Source of the DNA: JBCCQH01 sp039024435
GTDB lineage: Bacteria; Bacteroidota; Bacteroidia; J057; JADKCL01
DNA length: 35,583 nucleotides
Direction of reading: 5' to 3'
Assembly: GCA_039024435.1 (NCBI GenBank)
Contig: JBCCQH010000080.1
Location: 1-35,583, forward strand
Position 1 is the stretch's first letter. Every line of letters starts with the position of its first letter. Under the pieces are notes generated by a model. That model saw only the letters and a program-made list of their open reading frames with translations. It did not search any database and was not told the DNA's origin. Below, piece after piece: positions 1-7,579 of the stretch. A program made the translations under genes and the position numbers.

Positions 1-2
1 CC

Positions 3-3000
3 GTCACGGTGAACGATACGGAGGCTCCGACCATCACCTGCCCGTCGAACATCACGGTATCGAACGATCCGGGTATCTGCGGTGCCGTTGTGAACTACGT
101 AAACGTGCCTTCGGACAACTGTCCGGGTCTCACCGTGGCTCAGACCGCTGGTCTGCCGAACGGTGCGGTATTCCCGGTGGGAACGACGACGAACACCTTC
201 GTGGTGACCGACGCTTCTAACAACACGGCGACCTGCTCGTTTGACGTGACGGTGAACGACACCGAGGCTCCGACGATCAACTGCCAGATGGCGGCGGGTC
301 CGATGAACCTGCTGAACAACGCCAGCTTCGAAAACGGCACCGTCTTCAACGGACTAGGTGCGGGTACGGGTTGGACGATCTTCGGTGCGGTATTCGGTAT
401 CGATGCCGGTATCATTCCGCCGTCGCAGGACGGTAGCTTCTACCTGAAGATGTTCGGTGCCAACAGCGGCGCTTTCCAGGACCTTCCGGTGAACGCAGGC
501 GACAACATTACCGCCTCGGTTTACATCCAGAACGCTTCGTTTGATCCGATGCTTCCGGGTTGCGAAGGCTTCGTGAAACTGGAATACTTCGACGCGAACA
601 ACCAGTTGATCTCCTTCACCGAGTCGAATCGCCTGGACGCAACGCTGCCGCAGAACGTGTGGACGCAAGTTTCGGTGACCGACGTGGCTCCGGCCGGAGC
701 GGTGACGGTACGTTACGTTGCGATCATGACCTGCAACGCGGGTGGCGCAGTCTTCTTCGACGATGCAAGCCTGACCATCGGTTCGGCGAGCATGGGTCTG
801 GTGGGCGATGTCACCGTAGCGAACGATCCGGGTCAGTGTGGTGCCCAGCTCCAACTGGCAACGCCGGCTTCGGCGGATAACTGCGGTGTGGTCTTCCTCA
901 CGAATGACTACAACAACACGGCCAATGCGAGCGACTTCTATCCGGTGGGCACCACGGTGGTGACCTACACGGTGGGTGACGCGGCCGGCAATACGACCTC
1001 TTGCTCGATCACCGTCACGGTGAACGACACCGAGGCTCCGAACGTGGTCTGCCAGAACATCACGGTCCAGCTCCAGCCGAGCGGTGATGTAACCATTACC
1101 CCGATGATGGTTGACGGTGGAACCAGCGACAACTGTAGCTTCACGCTCACAGCCATGCCGCTGACCTTCGACTGTGACAATGTCGATCAGCCGAACAACG
1201 TGACGCTGACCGCAACTGATCCGGCCGGTAACACCGCAACGTGTACCGCAATTGTGACCGTGGTAGACACCACCGGTTCAATTTGCTGCCCGATCACGCT
1301 GGACTTTGAGAAGGACGCCATGGACAACGCGCTTGCCGCCGGTACCCTGATCAACAACCAGTGGAGTGCGGATGGCATCGTCATCAGTGCAGACAACAAC
1401 CGCAACAACGGCCCCGACCAGGCAATCCTGTTCAACTCGGCGGCTCCGACCGGAGGCGATCCCGACTTGGGTACCCCGAACGTGGCCAATGGTGGCCCGG
1501 GTATCGGTGGCGGTGGTGCCAGCACCAACTTTGTCCCGGAAGATCTGATTCTGATCATCGCCGAGCGCCTGACCGACAACAACAACGACGGTTTGGTCGA
1601 CAATCCGGACGATGAAGCCCGCGGCGGTTCGATCCGCTTCGACTTCACCCAGTTTGCTGCTACGGTGGACGCGATCAAACTCGTCGACCTAGACGACGGT
1701 CCCTGGACGATTACGGTTGAGATTCTGGGTGGATTCACCACCAGCTTCTCGGTGAACGCCATCGGGGACAACGCTACGATTGACTACCCGATTGGGCTGT
1801 CGAACGTCGTTGCCCTGACGGTAGAGATGCCGAAGTCGGGGGGTATCGCCAATCTGGTCTACTGCCCGGATGGCCCGGCCGTTTCGACTTGTGCCAGCAC
1901 GCTGGACTTCAACCGGGATGGAATGGGCAACCCGCTGCAGATGGGCGTCAAGCTCAACAACCAGTGGTTGAACCAAGGTATCCGCGTGAGTGCGGACAAC
2001 AACCAAGGACCCGACGAAGCGATTACCTTCAACAGCGCCAACCCGACCGGTGGCGATCCTGACCTCGGTACGCCGAACCAGGCCTTCGGTGGCCCGGGCA
2101 TCGGTAATGCAGGCTCCCCGAGCAACCGCATCGCTGAAGGCAACCTGTTGATCATCGCCGAAAACGTGACCGACAACAACAACGACGGCCGCGTGGACAA
2201 TCCGGACGACGACCTGAACGGTGGTACGGTGAGCTTCGAGTTCACTCAGACTGCTTTCACGGTAGACTCCATCGTCTTGGTGGACATTGACGAAAACGCC
2301 CCCGCGGTGATTAGCGTCGAGAAGCTCGACCAGAGTGTCGTTACCTTCACCGTACCGGGTGGGGGTGACAACTCCAAGACGACCGCAGCGATTGGTGTGG
2401 ACAGCGTGGTGAGCGTAGACGTGAGCCTCCCGGGCTCCGGCGCGATTGCCCGGATCCACTACTGTGAGGAAGGCCCGGTCATCCCGACGCCTTGTCTTGC
2501 CGCTCTGAACTTCGAGACCGACGGCAATGGCAACCCGCTGCAAGCTGGTACGCAGATCAACAACCAGTGGGCAAACTTTGGGGTGACGATCCAGACGGAT
2601 AACAACCGCAACAACGGTCCCGATCAGGCGATTATCTTCGACAGCTCCAACCCGACCGGTGGGGACGACGATCTGGGCACGCCGAACCAGCAGTACGGCG
2701 GACCTGGCATCGGTAGCGGTGGTGTGACCAACAACATTCCGGAAGGAAATACGTTGATCATCGCCGAGCGCTTGACCGATAACAACAACGACGGTTTGGT
2801 CGACAATCCGGACGATGAAGCGCGGGGTGGCTCGATCACCTTTACCTTCAACCCGACGGCGACGGTCGACTCGGTCGTGCTGATCGACGTGGACGACAAC
2901 ACCGGATGGAGTGCAGCTTCCTGCGTTCTGAACAACGGCCAGACGCTGAATATGCCGATCCCGAACATGGGCGACAACGGTCGCATCGTGATTCCGATCA

Positions 3001-3428
3001 TGCAGGACAGTGTCCAGAAGCTGACGATCAATCTGGGTGGTTCCGGTTCGATTGCCGGTCTGTACTTCTGCGCCGATGGTCCGGCTCCGAGCAATGCTAA
3101 GATTGCCGAGCAGCCGGTCGCAGGTGGTGGTATGGGCCAGAGTGCCGGGGCGAATCTTGAGCGCTCGGGTATGTTCACGGCCTTCCCGAACCCGTTTGAA
3201 GATCAGACTACGGTACGTTTCGAACTCACTGAGGCCGACGACGTGACGCTGGTGGTCTTCGACATGAGCGGCAAGATGATCGCAACGCTTTATGAAGGTC
3301 CGGTTGAAGGAGGCGAAGCAGTTGACGCTGTGTTCACTCCCGATGACGTGACCGATGGCATCTACCTCGCCAAGTTGGTAACGACCGGTGGATTGGTGAT
3401 GACCAAGAAGCTGATGATTCGTAGATAA
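3..3428 (+). CDS. Partial cell-surface protein: HYR modules, CBM-like domain, three tandem repeat domains, T9SS type A tail
   Basis: The reading frame is open to the left edge, so the N-terminus and signal peptide lie outside the window; 1141 codons are visible. Numbering from the GTG at 9: an HYR module at 1-84; a second HYR shell (85-92 plus 263-340) interrupted by a carbohydrate-binding-like domain (about 95-258, containing NASFENG and GWTIFG); a third HYR-like module at 341-420; three homologous ~200-residue domains (430-629, 631-830, 832-1028), each with a DNNNDG acidic loop that probably binds calcium; and a T9SS type A sorting domain (1054-1139, FPNPFEDQTTVRFEL to the basic end KKLMIRR). 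HYR and CBM-like domains are adhesion or ligand-binding folds, so a surface adhesin is likely, though the ligand is unknown. Codons are strongly biased (Pro CCG, Gly GGT, Asn AAC), unlike neighbouring genes, which suggests high expression. A strong terminator follows. Confidence 0.93.
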   Translation, partial: VTVNDTEAPTITCPSNITVSNDPGICGAVVNYVNVPSDNCPGLTVAQTAGLPNGAVFPVGTTTNTFVVTDASNNTATCSFDVTVNDTEAPTINCQMAAGPMNLLNNASFENGTVFNGLGAGTGWTIFGAVFGIDAGIIPPSQDGSFYLKMFGANSGAFQDLPVNAGDNITASVYIQNASFDPMLPGCEGFVKLEYFDANNQLISFTESNRLDATLPQNVWTQVSVTDVAPAGAVTVRYVAIMTCNAGGAVFFDDASLTIGSASMGLVGDVTVANDPGQCGAQLQLATPASADNCGVVFLTNDYNNTANASDFYPVGTTVVTYTVGDAAGNTTSCSITVTVNDTEAPNVVCQNITVQLQPSGDVTITPMMVDGGTSDNCSFTLTAMPLTFDCDNVDQPNNVTLTATDPAGNTATCTAIVTVVDTTGSICCPITLDFEKDAMDNALAAGTLINNQWSADGIVISADNNRNNGPDQAILFNSAAPTGGDPDLGTPNVANGGPGIGGGGASTNFVPEDLILIIAERLTDNNNDGLVDNPDDEARGGSIRFDFTQFAATVDAIKLVDLDDGPWTITVEILGGFTTSFSVNAIGDNATIDYPIGLSNVVALTVEMPKSGGIANLVYCPDGPAVSTCASTLDFNRDGMGNPLQMGVKLNNQWLNQGIRVSADNNQGPDEAITFNSANPTGGDPDLGTPNQAFGGPGIGNAGSPSNRIAEGNLLIIAENVTDNNNDGRVDNPDDDLNGGTVSFEFTQTAFTVDSIVLVDIDENAPAVISVEKLDQSVVTFTVPGGGDNSKTTAAIGVDSVVSVDVSLPGSGAIARIHYCEEGPVIPTPCLAALNFETDGNGNPLQAGTQINNQWANFGVTIQTDNNRNNGPDQAIIFDSSNPTGGDDDLGTPNQQYGGPGIGSGGVTNNIPEGNTLIIAERLTDNNNDGLVDNPDDEARGGSITFTFNPTATVDSVVLIDVDDNTGWSAASCVLNNGQTLNMPIPNMGDNGRIVIPIMQDSVQKLTINLGGSGSIAGLYFCADGPAPSNAKIAEQPVAGGGMGQSAGANLERSGMFTAFPNPFEDQTTVRFELTEADDVTLVVFDMSGKMIATLYEGPVEGGEAVDAVFTPDDVTDGIYLAKLVTTGGLVMTKKLMIRR
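1296..3092 (+). repeat. Three in-frame tandem copies of a ~600-bp domain-coding unit
   Basis: The copies start near 1296, 1899 and 2502. Each encodes a T/A-L-x-F opening, an NNQW motif, an ADNN/TDNN stretch, TGGDxDLGTPN, GGPGIG, LIIAE, the acidic loop TDNNNDGxVDNPDD and a closing Y/F-C-x-x-GP. Copies 1 and 3 are nearly identical at nucleotide level around the acidic loop (about 1555-1620 against 2759-2824), while copy 2 differs more. That pattern suggests a recent duplication or gene conversion between copies 1 and 3. I do not recognise a named family; it resembles beta-sandwich domains with a calcium loop. Confidence 0.85.
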
Positions 3429-3456
3429 GTAAGACCACTTCTTATCGACATATACG

Positions 3457-3498
3457 GCGGCCCCGCTACCTTTTGGTGGCGGGGCCGCTGACTTTTAA
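3457..3498 (+). terminator. Strong rho-independent terminator after the surface protein
   Basis: A perfect 10-bp GC stem, GCGGCCCCGC (3457-3466) with GCGGGGCCGC (3479-3488), is extended inwards by T-G, A-T, C-G and C-G pairs around a TTTT loop. It is followed by a short T-rich stretch (ACTTTTAA). It sits 28 bases past the stop codon and would also work for the gene that converges from the right. Confidence 0.85.
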
Positions 3499-3615
3499 GG
3501 GAGAAGCAAAGCAGGGGAGAGTACGGTCAACGGTACGGTAGAAATACAGTGGACGTACGGGGGATGGTTATGCTTCGATTTGGCGGGAAAGCGGATAGAT
3601 CTGGGGGGAGGAGGA

Positions 3616-4596
3616 TCAGCGTTCCCGTATGGCAAACTGGTCATTGTGCCACTGGAGGTACTGCTTGCCCGGATAATAAGCGGAATTGTGGGGCGGCTTG
3701 ATGGTTTTTCCCGCGAATTGCTGGAGCCGGTAGGGGGAGCGCTCATTTTCCCGAAGGTGCCGAGAAAGTTGCACCTTGAGGTTCTGGGCGCCAATGGTAA
3801 AGGCAAACTGGTCAAAGGCTCGGTGCAAGGTCGGCGTCAGGGCAATGCCGTTGCGGATGTCGTTTTTCCCAAATTTGGCGTGGGGAAGAATGTGACAGGC
3901 ATCGACCAAAATGCCCCGCGGGTGAAGGACCTGCATTTCGGAAACACAGCAGGTTGCCGCGTACGCGTACAGGACGTTGCGGCGAAAATGTGAATCGCGG
4001 AGGTACTTTTCTTCGGTCTTGTCGGTCCGCACCGTTTTCTTTTCCGGATCGCGGCCCAGAAGCGTTGAGGCATCGGGTTCGGCGGCCAACCATTCCCGGA
4101 GTTGGGTGTAACGCCGCTCGGCGGCGAGTTGTTGGTAAGCGTGTGACTGGTCCGGGAAATAGCGATCCAACAGGGTTTTTTGCAGAATCACCCGGCTTTC
4201 GGGTTGCAACAACAGCACCGCCAGTGGGGCCTCAATCTCAATGTAGGCCAGGGTCTCCCGATAATGTCCGAATGAGCGCACATTGCCACTGCGGTCGGTG
4301 ATAAATTGGGTCCCGGGAATCGCTACCGAGCGCCAAAAGCCATCCGAGCGCAAGCGCCAAATGGGGTTGATGATGGTGGGCGAAAACGGCGAGGTCTCCG
4401 GCACGAGTTCACTCCAGATGGAATAAAAAGTTTCGATCAGTTCGTCGGAAAAGGAAAATTGCGCGCCGGGGATGCGGCCCCGCGCGTAGAGATCAATCAC
4501 CGCCAGCAATAGAACCGGCTTGTGCGGGGCACCCCCGTTTTGCCGGTTGACATTGAGCTTTCGGAAGCGGTCCCGAAATTTTTCCAGTGCAGCCAT
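3616..4596 (-). CDS. HNH endonuclease (HNH_2 type, putative restriction-like nuclease)
   Basis: This 326-residue protein has an N-terminal APHKPVLLLAVIDLY segment (about residues 23-40) typical of COG3440-like putative restriction endonucleases. Its C-terminal HNH_2 domain (about 190-275) contains VDACHILPHA and NGIALTPTLHRAFD, which supply the histidines and asparagine of a metal-dependent beta-beta-alpha nuclease. The frame extends to an ATG at 4677, but homologues start just before the APHKP region, so the ATG at 4596 is preferred. It stands alone: no methyltransferase, specificity subunit or other defence gene is within 15 kb on its right, so calling it a restriction system is not justified. 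It may be a modification-dependent or DNA-damage nuclease. Confidence 0.85.
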   Translation of the reverse strand: MAALEKFRDRFRKLNVNRQNGGAPHKPVLLLAVIDLYARGRIPGAQFSFSDELIETFYSIWSELVPETSPFSPTIINPIWRLRSDGFWRSVAIPGTQFITDRSGNVRSFGHYRETLAYIEIEAPLAVLLLQPESRVILQKTLLDRYFPDQSHAYQQLAAERRYTQLREWLAAEPDASTLLGRDPEKKTVRTDKTEEKYLRDSHFRRNVLYAYAATCCVSEMQVLHPRGILVDACHILPHAKFGKNDIRNGIALTPTLHRAFDQFAFTIGAQNLKVQLSRHLRENERSPYRLQQFAGKTIKPPHNSAYYPGKQYLQWHNDQFAIRER

Positions 4597-4722
4597 TCTC
4601 TGTTTGTGCGCAAGCGCAAAATACCAAAAAACCGCAAGCTTCAATTGGAAATTCTTCCCCCCGTAACCACTCTGCATTTGTAATCCTACCCGATGACAAA
4701 TTCACCCGAACCGATGACTGGG

Positions 4723-5514
4723 ATGCGAACGATATTTCTGATCTGGATTTGCGGCACGCTGGCCGCACCGCTGGCCGCCCAGTGGCTACCCGCGGATGAG
4801 TATGAGTACGAATATGCCGCCACCGATTGGCTGGTGGACTCGCTCGATACGGCCCGGGATGCGGATTATATGCGGCCTGAGGAGCGCGAAATGATCTACG
4901 AAATGAATCGGCTCCGTTCCGATCCCCAGCGCTACATCCAATACCTCATACCTTACCTGCAGGAAGCCCGCTACGACCTGAAGACGCAGGGCAAGGGGAC
5001 CATGCACTATTCCCTCACGACGGTGCGCTGGACCGATGCCCAGGGCAACTCCACCGTCCGGGTGGATACCAACTGGCACGACCGCTTCGAGGAAGCGGTT
5101 CGCGCGGTAGAATCACTGATCGAGACCCTTGAGGTCATGGACCCCCTGCCGATCCTGCGGCCCGATCCTGGGATTTATGCGGCGGCCCGGCACCACGCGG
5201 ATGACCAAAACCAGCACGGCTGGCGCCTCGGACACCGGGGAAGTGACGGGAGTGGCCCCAATGACCGCATTACTAGATTTGCCCCAAACATGCGCTGTGG
5301 GAACGAAAATATCGGCGGGAAGGGCCTGGGGCATCCTGACAAAAAACCCACCCCCCGCACGGTCGTGATCTGCTTGCTGATCGACACCGGAATTCCGGGT
5401 TACGGACACCGCCGGAATACCCTCAACCCCAATTGGACCCACTTCGCGCCTTGCTACGGAGGCTACGCCCGGGAGATGCACATGTGGCTCCAGGAATACG
5501 GTCGGGCGAAATAA
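4723..5514 (+). CDS. Secreted CAP/SCP-like domain protein
   Basis: From the ATG at 4723 the protein (263 residues) opens with a clear signal peptide (MRTIFLIWICGTLAAPLAAQ) ending at an A-A-Q cleavage site. Two in-frame ATGs upstream (4693, 4714) would bury that signal, so 4723 is preferred. The CAP fold (PF00188) is seen in EMNRLRSDP near the start, the AARHHADDQ histidine motif, GHRG, GNENIGG and the closing GYGHRRNTLNPNWTHFAPCYG. These give the His/Glu/His cavity residues of the family. Bacterial CAP proteins are secreted or periplasmic; their biochemical activity is mostly unproven. It is divergent from the HNH gene and converges on the next gene. Confidence 0.88.
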   Translation: MRTIFLIWICGTLAAPLAAQWLPADEYEYEYAATDWLVDSLDTARDADYMRPEEREMIYEMNRLRSDPQRYIQYLIPYLQEARYDLKTQGKGTMHYSLTTVRWTDAQGNSTVRVDTNWHDRFEEAVRAVESLIETLEVMDPLPILRPDPGIYAAARHHADDQNQHGWRLGHRGSDGSGPNDRITRFAPNMRCGNENIGGKGLGHPDKKPTPRTVVICLLIDTGIPGYGHRRNTLNPNWTHFAPCYGGYAREMHMWLQEYGRAK

Positions 5515-5544
5515 TCCCCCCCGTGGTCAAGCACGGCAGAGAAA

Positions 5545-5895
5545 TCAGTCCATTTTGACTTTGATCGGACCTCCACTCGAAACCGAACTGCCCCCGATCT
5601 CGTCGATGTTCACGCTCAATTCATCGCTGGTTTCGATGTCCTTGATGCTGACCTTCATCAGGTCGTAGGTATCGATGTCTTTGATGTTGACGTCCATGAC
5701 TTCATTCGGGGAAATGGCCTCCACCCGCACACTGACCGTTCCGTCCTCGTTGAGCGGAACCAGACCGTATTCGGCCTTGGAGTAATCGTAGCCGGCGTAC
5801 GCCTTGGGCATCAGGTCGATTTTGTCCACGACGAGCAGGACCAGGCACAGGGCGATGACGGTGAGAATGGCTTTGGTGTAGAGATCGGATTTCAT
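5545..5895 (-). CDS. Small membrane-anchored protein with 13-residue beta repeats
   Basis: The protein has 116 residues. After a short charged start (MKSDLYTK) there is one hydrophobic segment (about residues 9-24, AILTVIALCLVLLVV). The soluble part holds degenerate repeats of the form V-x-I/V-x-x-I-x-x-x-D/E: TVSVRVEAISPNE, VMDVNIKDIDTYD, LMKVSIKDIETSD and LSVNIDEIGG. This suggests a short beta-strand stack outside the inner membrane. Similar small MK-x-D-x-YTKAxLTVIA proteins occur in Bacteroidota, but I know of no assigned function. Its start is 85 bases downstream of the previous minus-strand gene's stop, so the two may be co-transcribed. Confidence 0.8.
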   Translation of the reverse strand: MKSDLYTKAILTVIALCLVLLVVDKIDLMPKAYAGYDYSKAEYGLVPLNEDGTVSVRVEAISPNEVMDVNIKDIDTYDLMKVSIKDIETSDELSVNIDEIGGSSVSSGGPIKVKMD

Positions 5896-5980
5896 GAATG
5901 TAGATGTTTTGGATGGAAAATGAACATTGCGGTCACAAGCGCAATCCGCGCGACCAAGATGAAATTACGCAATCGGGCGA

Positions 5981-6382
5981 TCAGATAAAACTGCCCTGCA
6001 TAGGATCGAAGATAAATGCGCCGTCGAATTTTTCGATTTCCCCCAAAATGTACAGCGAGTCGTTGAAATAGGCCATACTGGGGTCTCGGCCATCCGCGTA
6101 CATTTCGATCCGGCGGCTGCAATTCTGCAACCGCTCCTTACCGGAGGGATCTCCGGTCCAGTGGGCGGCCATTTCGGCGCTCTCAAAGGGCACCTCGGGC
6201 GCATCGGAGACGTTGAGGTAGAAGGGAAAACGCTCCACCAACACTACGATTTTGTCTTCGCCGAACCGCTCGATGTTGATGGTGCGGTCTTCATTTTGCC
6301 CGTAAAACTGTTTGAGGGACACTTCGAGCCGGGCTAGGCTGAAATCGGAATCGTCCGCGATTGGGATGAGGTATTCGTACAT
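5981..6382 (-). CDS. Hypothetical acidic cytoplasmic protein
   Basis: 133 residues from the ATG at 6382; an in-frame TTG at 6391 would add three residues. There is no signal peptide or membrane segment. The composition is acidic with many aromatics (MYEYLIPIADDSDFSLARL at the start, DGAFIFDPMQGSFI at the end). I do not recognise a family. Size and character recall immunity-type or SMI1/KNR4-like small proteins, but no motif supports that. It lies upstream of the 116-residue membrane protein on the same strand and is divergent from the gene at 6523. Confidence 0.7.
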   Translation of the reverse strand: MYEYLIPIADDSDFSLARLEVSLKQFYGQNEDRTINIERFGEDKIVVLVERFPFYLNVSDAPEVPFESAEMAAHWTGDPSGKERLQNCSRRIEMYADGRDPSMAYFNDSLYILGEIEKFDGAFIFDPMQGSFI

Positions 6383-6522
6383 GATGGTCAAGCTAGGAAA
6401 TTATTCGAATTCGGAGGGGGATTTCCCGGAGGAACGTCCGGTGCCTGCTCGGTTGCATCCAATGAATTCCCGGAAACTCCCCCCGTCGCCCAACCATTTT
6501 GCGAGGGAAGAGTTTTCTCCGC

Positions 6523-7446
6523 ATGTCCCCTTACTTCAATGTTTACGTCGCGGTGGATTGGAGTGCTTCCCGGAATCCCGGCCCGGTCAAGCCGAAAAAG
6601 GACGCGCTCTGGATGGCCTGGGAAGATGCTTCCGGAGCGCGTAGCGTGGCCTATTTCCGGACGCGCGAATCCCTCATGGAAGCCTTGGCCGAGCGGTGCC
6701 GTGCTTGGCTGGCGGAGAAACAGCGCATTTTGGCCGGATTCGATTTTGCGTTTGGCTATCCGGCCGGCTTTGCTGCGGCTGCCCAATTGCCGGGAGGGGG
6801 GGCGCCTTGGGAGCGCACCTGGGCCTACCTGGAAGAAGCTTTCCGCACCACCGACGACCGATTTTCCGTCGCCGATGCCCTCAACGCCCGCTGCGGGGAA
6901 TTGACCTACGGACCGTTTTGGGGGCTGGCTGGGGGCAAAGGGGACCGCGAGCACCTCGCGCGCAAACGCACTGGATTTAACTATCCCTATCCGCTGGGCG
7001 ATGGCCGGCACCTGCAGCGCCTCCGCCACACCGATGCCGCCACGAAGGGCGTTCAGGAAGTGTGGAAACTCGCTGGGATTGGGAGTGTGGGCAGCCAGGC
7101 CCTGACCGGGATCGCGCACCTGGAACAGTTTCGGAAGCGGCCCGCGCTGCGGGAATTCAGTGTGGTTTGGCCTTTGGAAACTGGCTTCGCTTTGCCGGAG
7201 CCGGAGGGACCACGGTTGGTGATCGCCGAGATTTTTCCTTCGCCCGCCCCCCAATTGCCGGAAGAACCCGATGCCGCGGGCCAGGCCGAGATCCGGGACC
7301 GGCGGCAGGTGCGGTCCTTGGTGGCCCATCTGAAGAATTTGGATCAACGGGGCGATTTGAAGCCGCGATTTGGGGCACCGGCGGCCTATTCAGACGTGCA
7401 AATCACCGAGTGCGTGGCGGAAGAGGCGGCAATTTTGCCGATTTGA
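6523..7446 (+). CDS. RNase H-fold-like (DUF429-like) protein of unknown function
   Basis: 307 residues from the ATG at 6523; the frame opens at a TTG at 6499, which is less likely to be used. Near the start is VYVAVDWSAS, a first beta-strand with an acidic residue, as in actin-like/RNase H-like folds and DUF429 proteins. A second landmark is GFDFAFGYPAGFA (about residues 74-86). Related proteobacterial proteins share the VDWSA and GFDF-FGYPAGF landmarks and have sometimes been labelled as cobalamin or molybdopterin synthesis proteins without evidence. No catalytic role can be assigned. A strong hairpin follows the stop codon. Confidence 0.8.
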   Translation: MSPYFNVYVAVDWSASRNPGPVKPKKDALWMAWEDASGARSVAYFRTRESLMEALAERCRAWLAEKQRILAGFDFAFGYPAGFAAAAQLPGGGAPWERTWAYLEEAFRTTDDRFSVADALNARCGELTYGPFWGLAGGKGDREHLARKRTGFNYPYPLGDGRHLQRLRHTDAATKGVQEVWKLAGIGSVGSQALTGIAHLEQFRKRPALREFSVVWPLETGFALPEPEGPRLVIAEIFPSPAPQLPEEPDAAGQAEIRDRRQVRSLVAHLKNLDQRGDLKPRFGAPAAYSDVQITECVAEEAAILPI

Positions 7447-7457
7447 GGAAACGAGAG

Positions 7458-7509
7458 CGGGCCACGCGGCATTGCTGCCCGTGGCCCGGTATACAAAATC
7501 TCAATTTTT
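7458..7509. terminator. Long near-perfect hairpin terminator between convergent genes
   Basis: The arms CGGGCCACG (7458-7466) and CGTGGCCCG (7480-7488) are perfectly complementary. Inside them, after one bulged C, GGCA (7468-7471) pairs with TGCC (7476-7479) around a TTGC loop. A T-run lies at 7505-7509. It is 11 bases beyond the stop of the plus-strand gene and 92 bases beyond the stop of the converging minus-strand gene, so it may serve both. Confidence 0.75.
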
Positions 7510-7579
7510 AATTTCGTTCGGGGGGAGGAGACAATTGATGCTTGAGGAGCAAAGTCCCCCCATTGATTTTTAACTGCCG

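Noticed and set aside
1296..3092. CRISPR or non-coding tandem repeats
   Set aside because: The units are ~600 bp, in frame and encode conserved protein domains.
3616..4596. A restriction-modification or defence island around the HNH gene
   Set aside because: No methyltransferase, specificity subunit or known defence gene is adjacent; it is a single nuclease gene.
5521..5536. Terminator between the CAP gene and the 116-residue gene
   Set aside because: Only a 5-bp stem (CCGTG/CACGG) without a T-tract.
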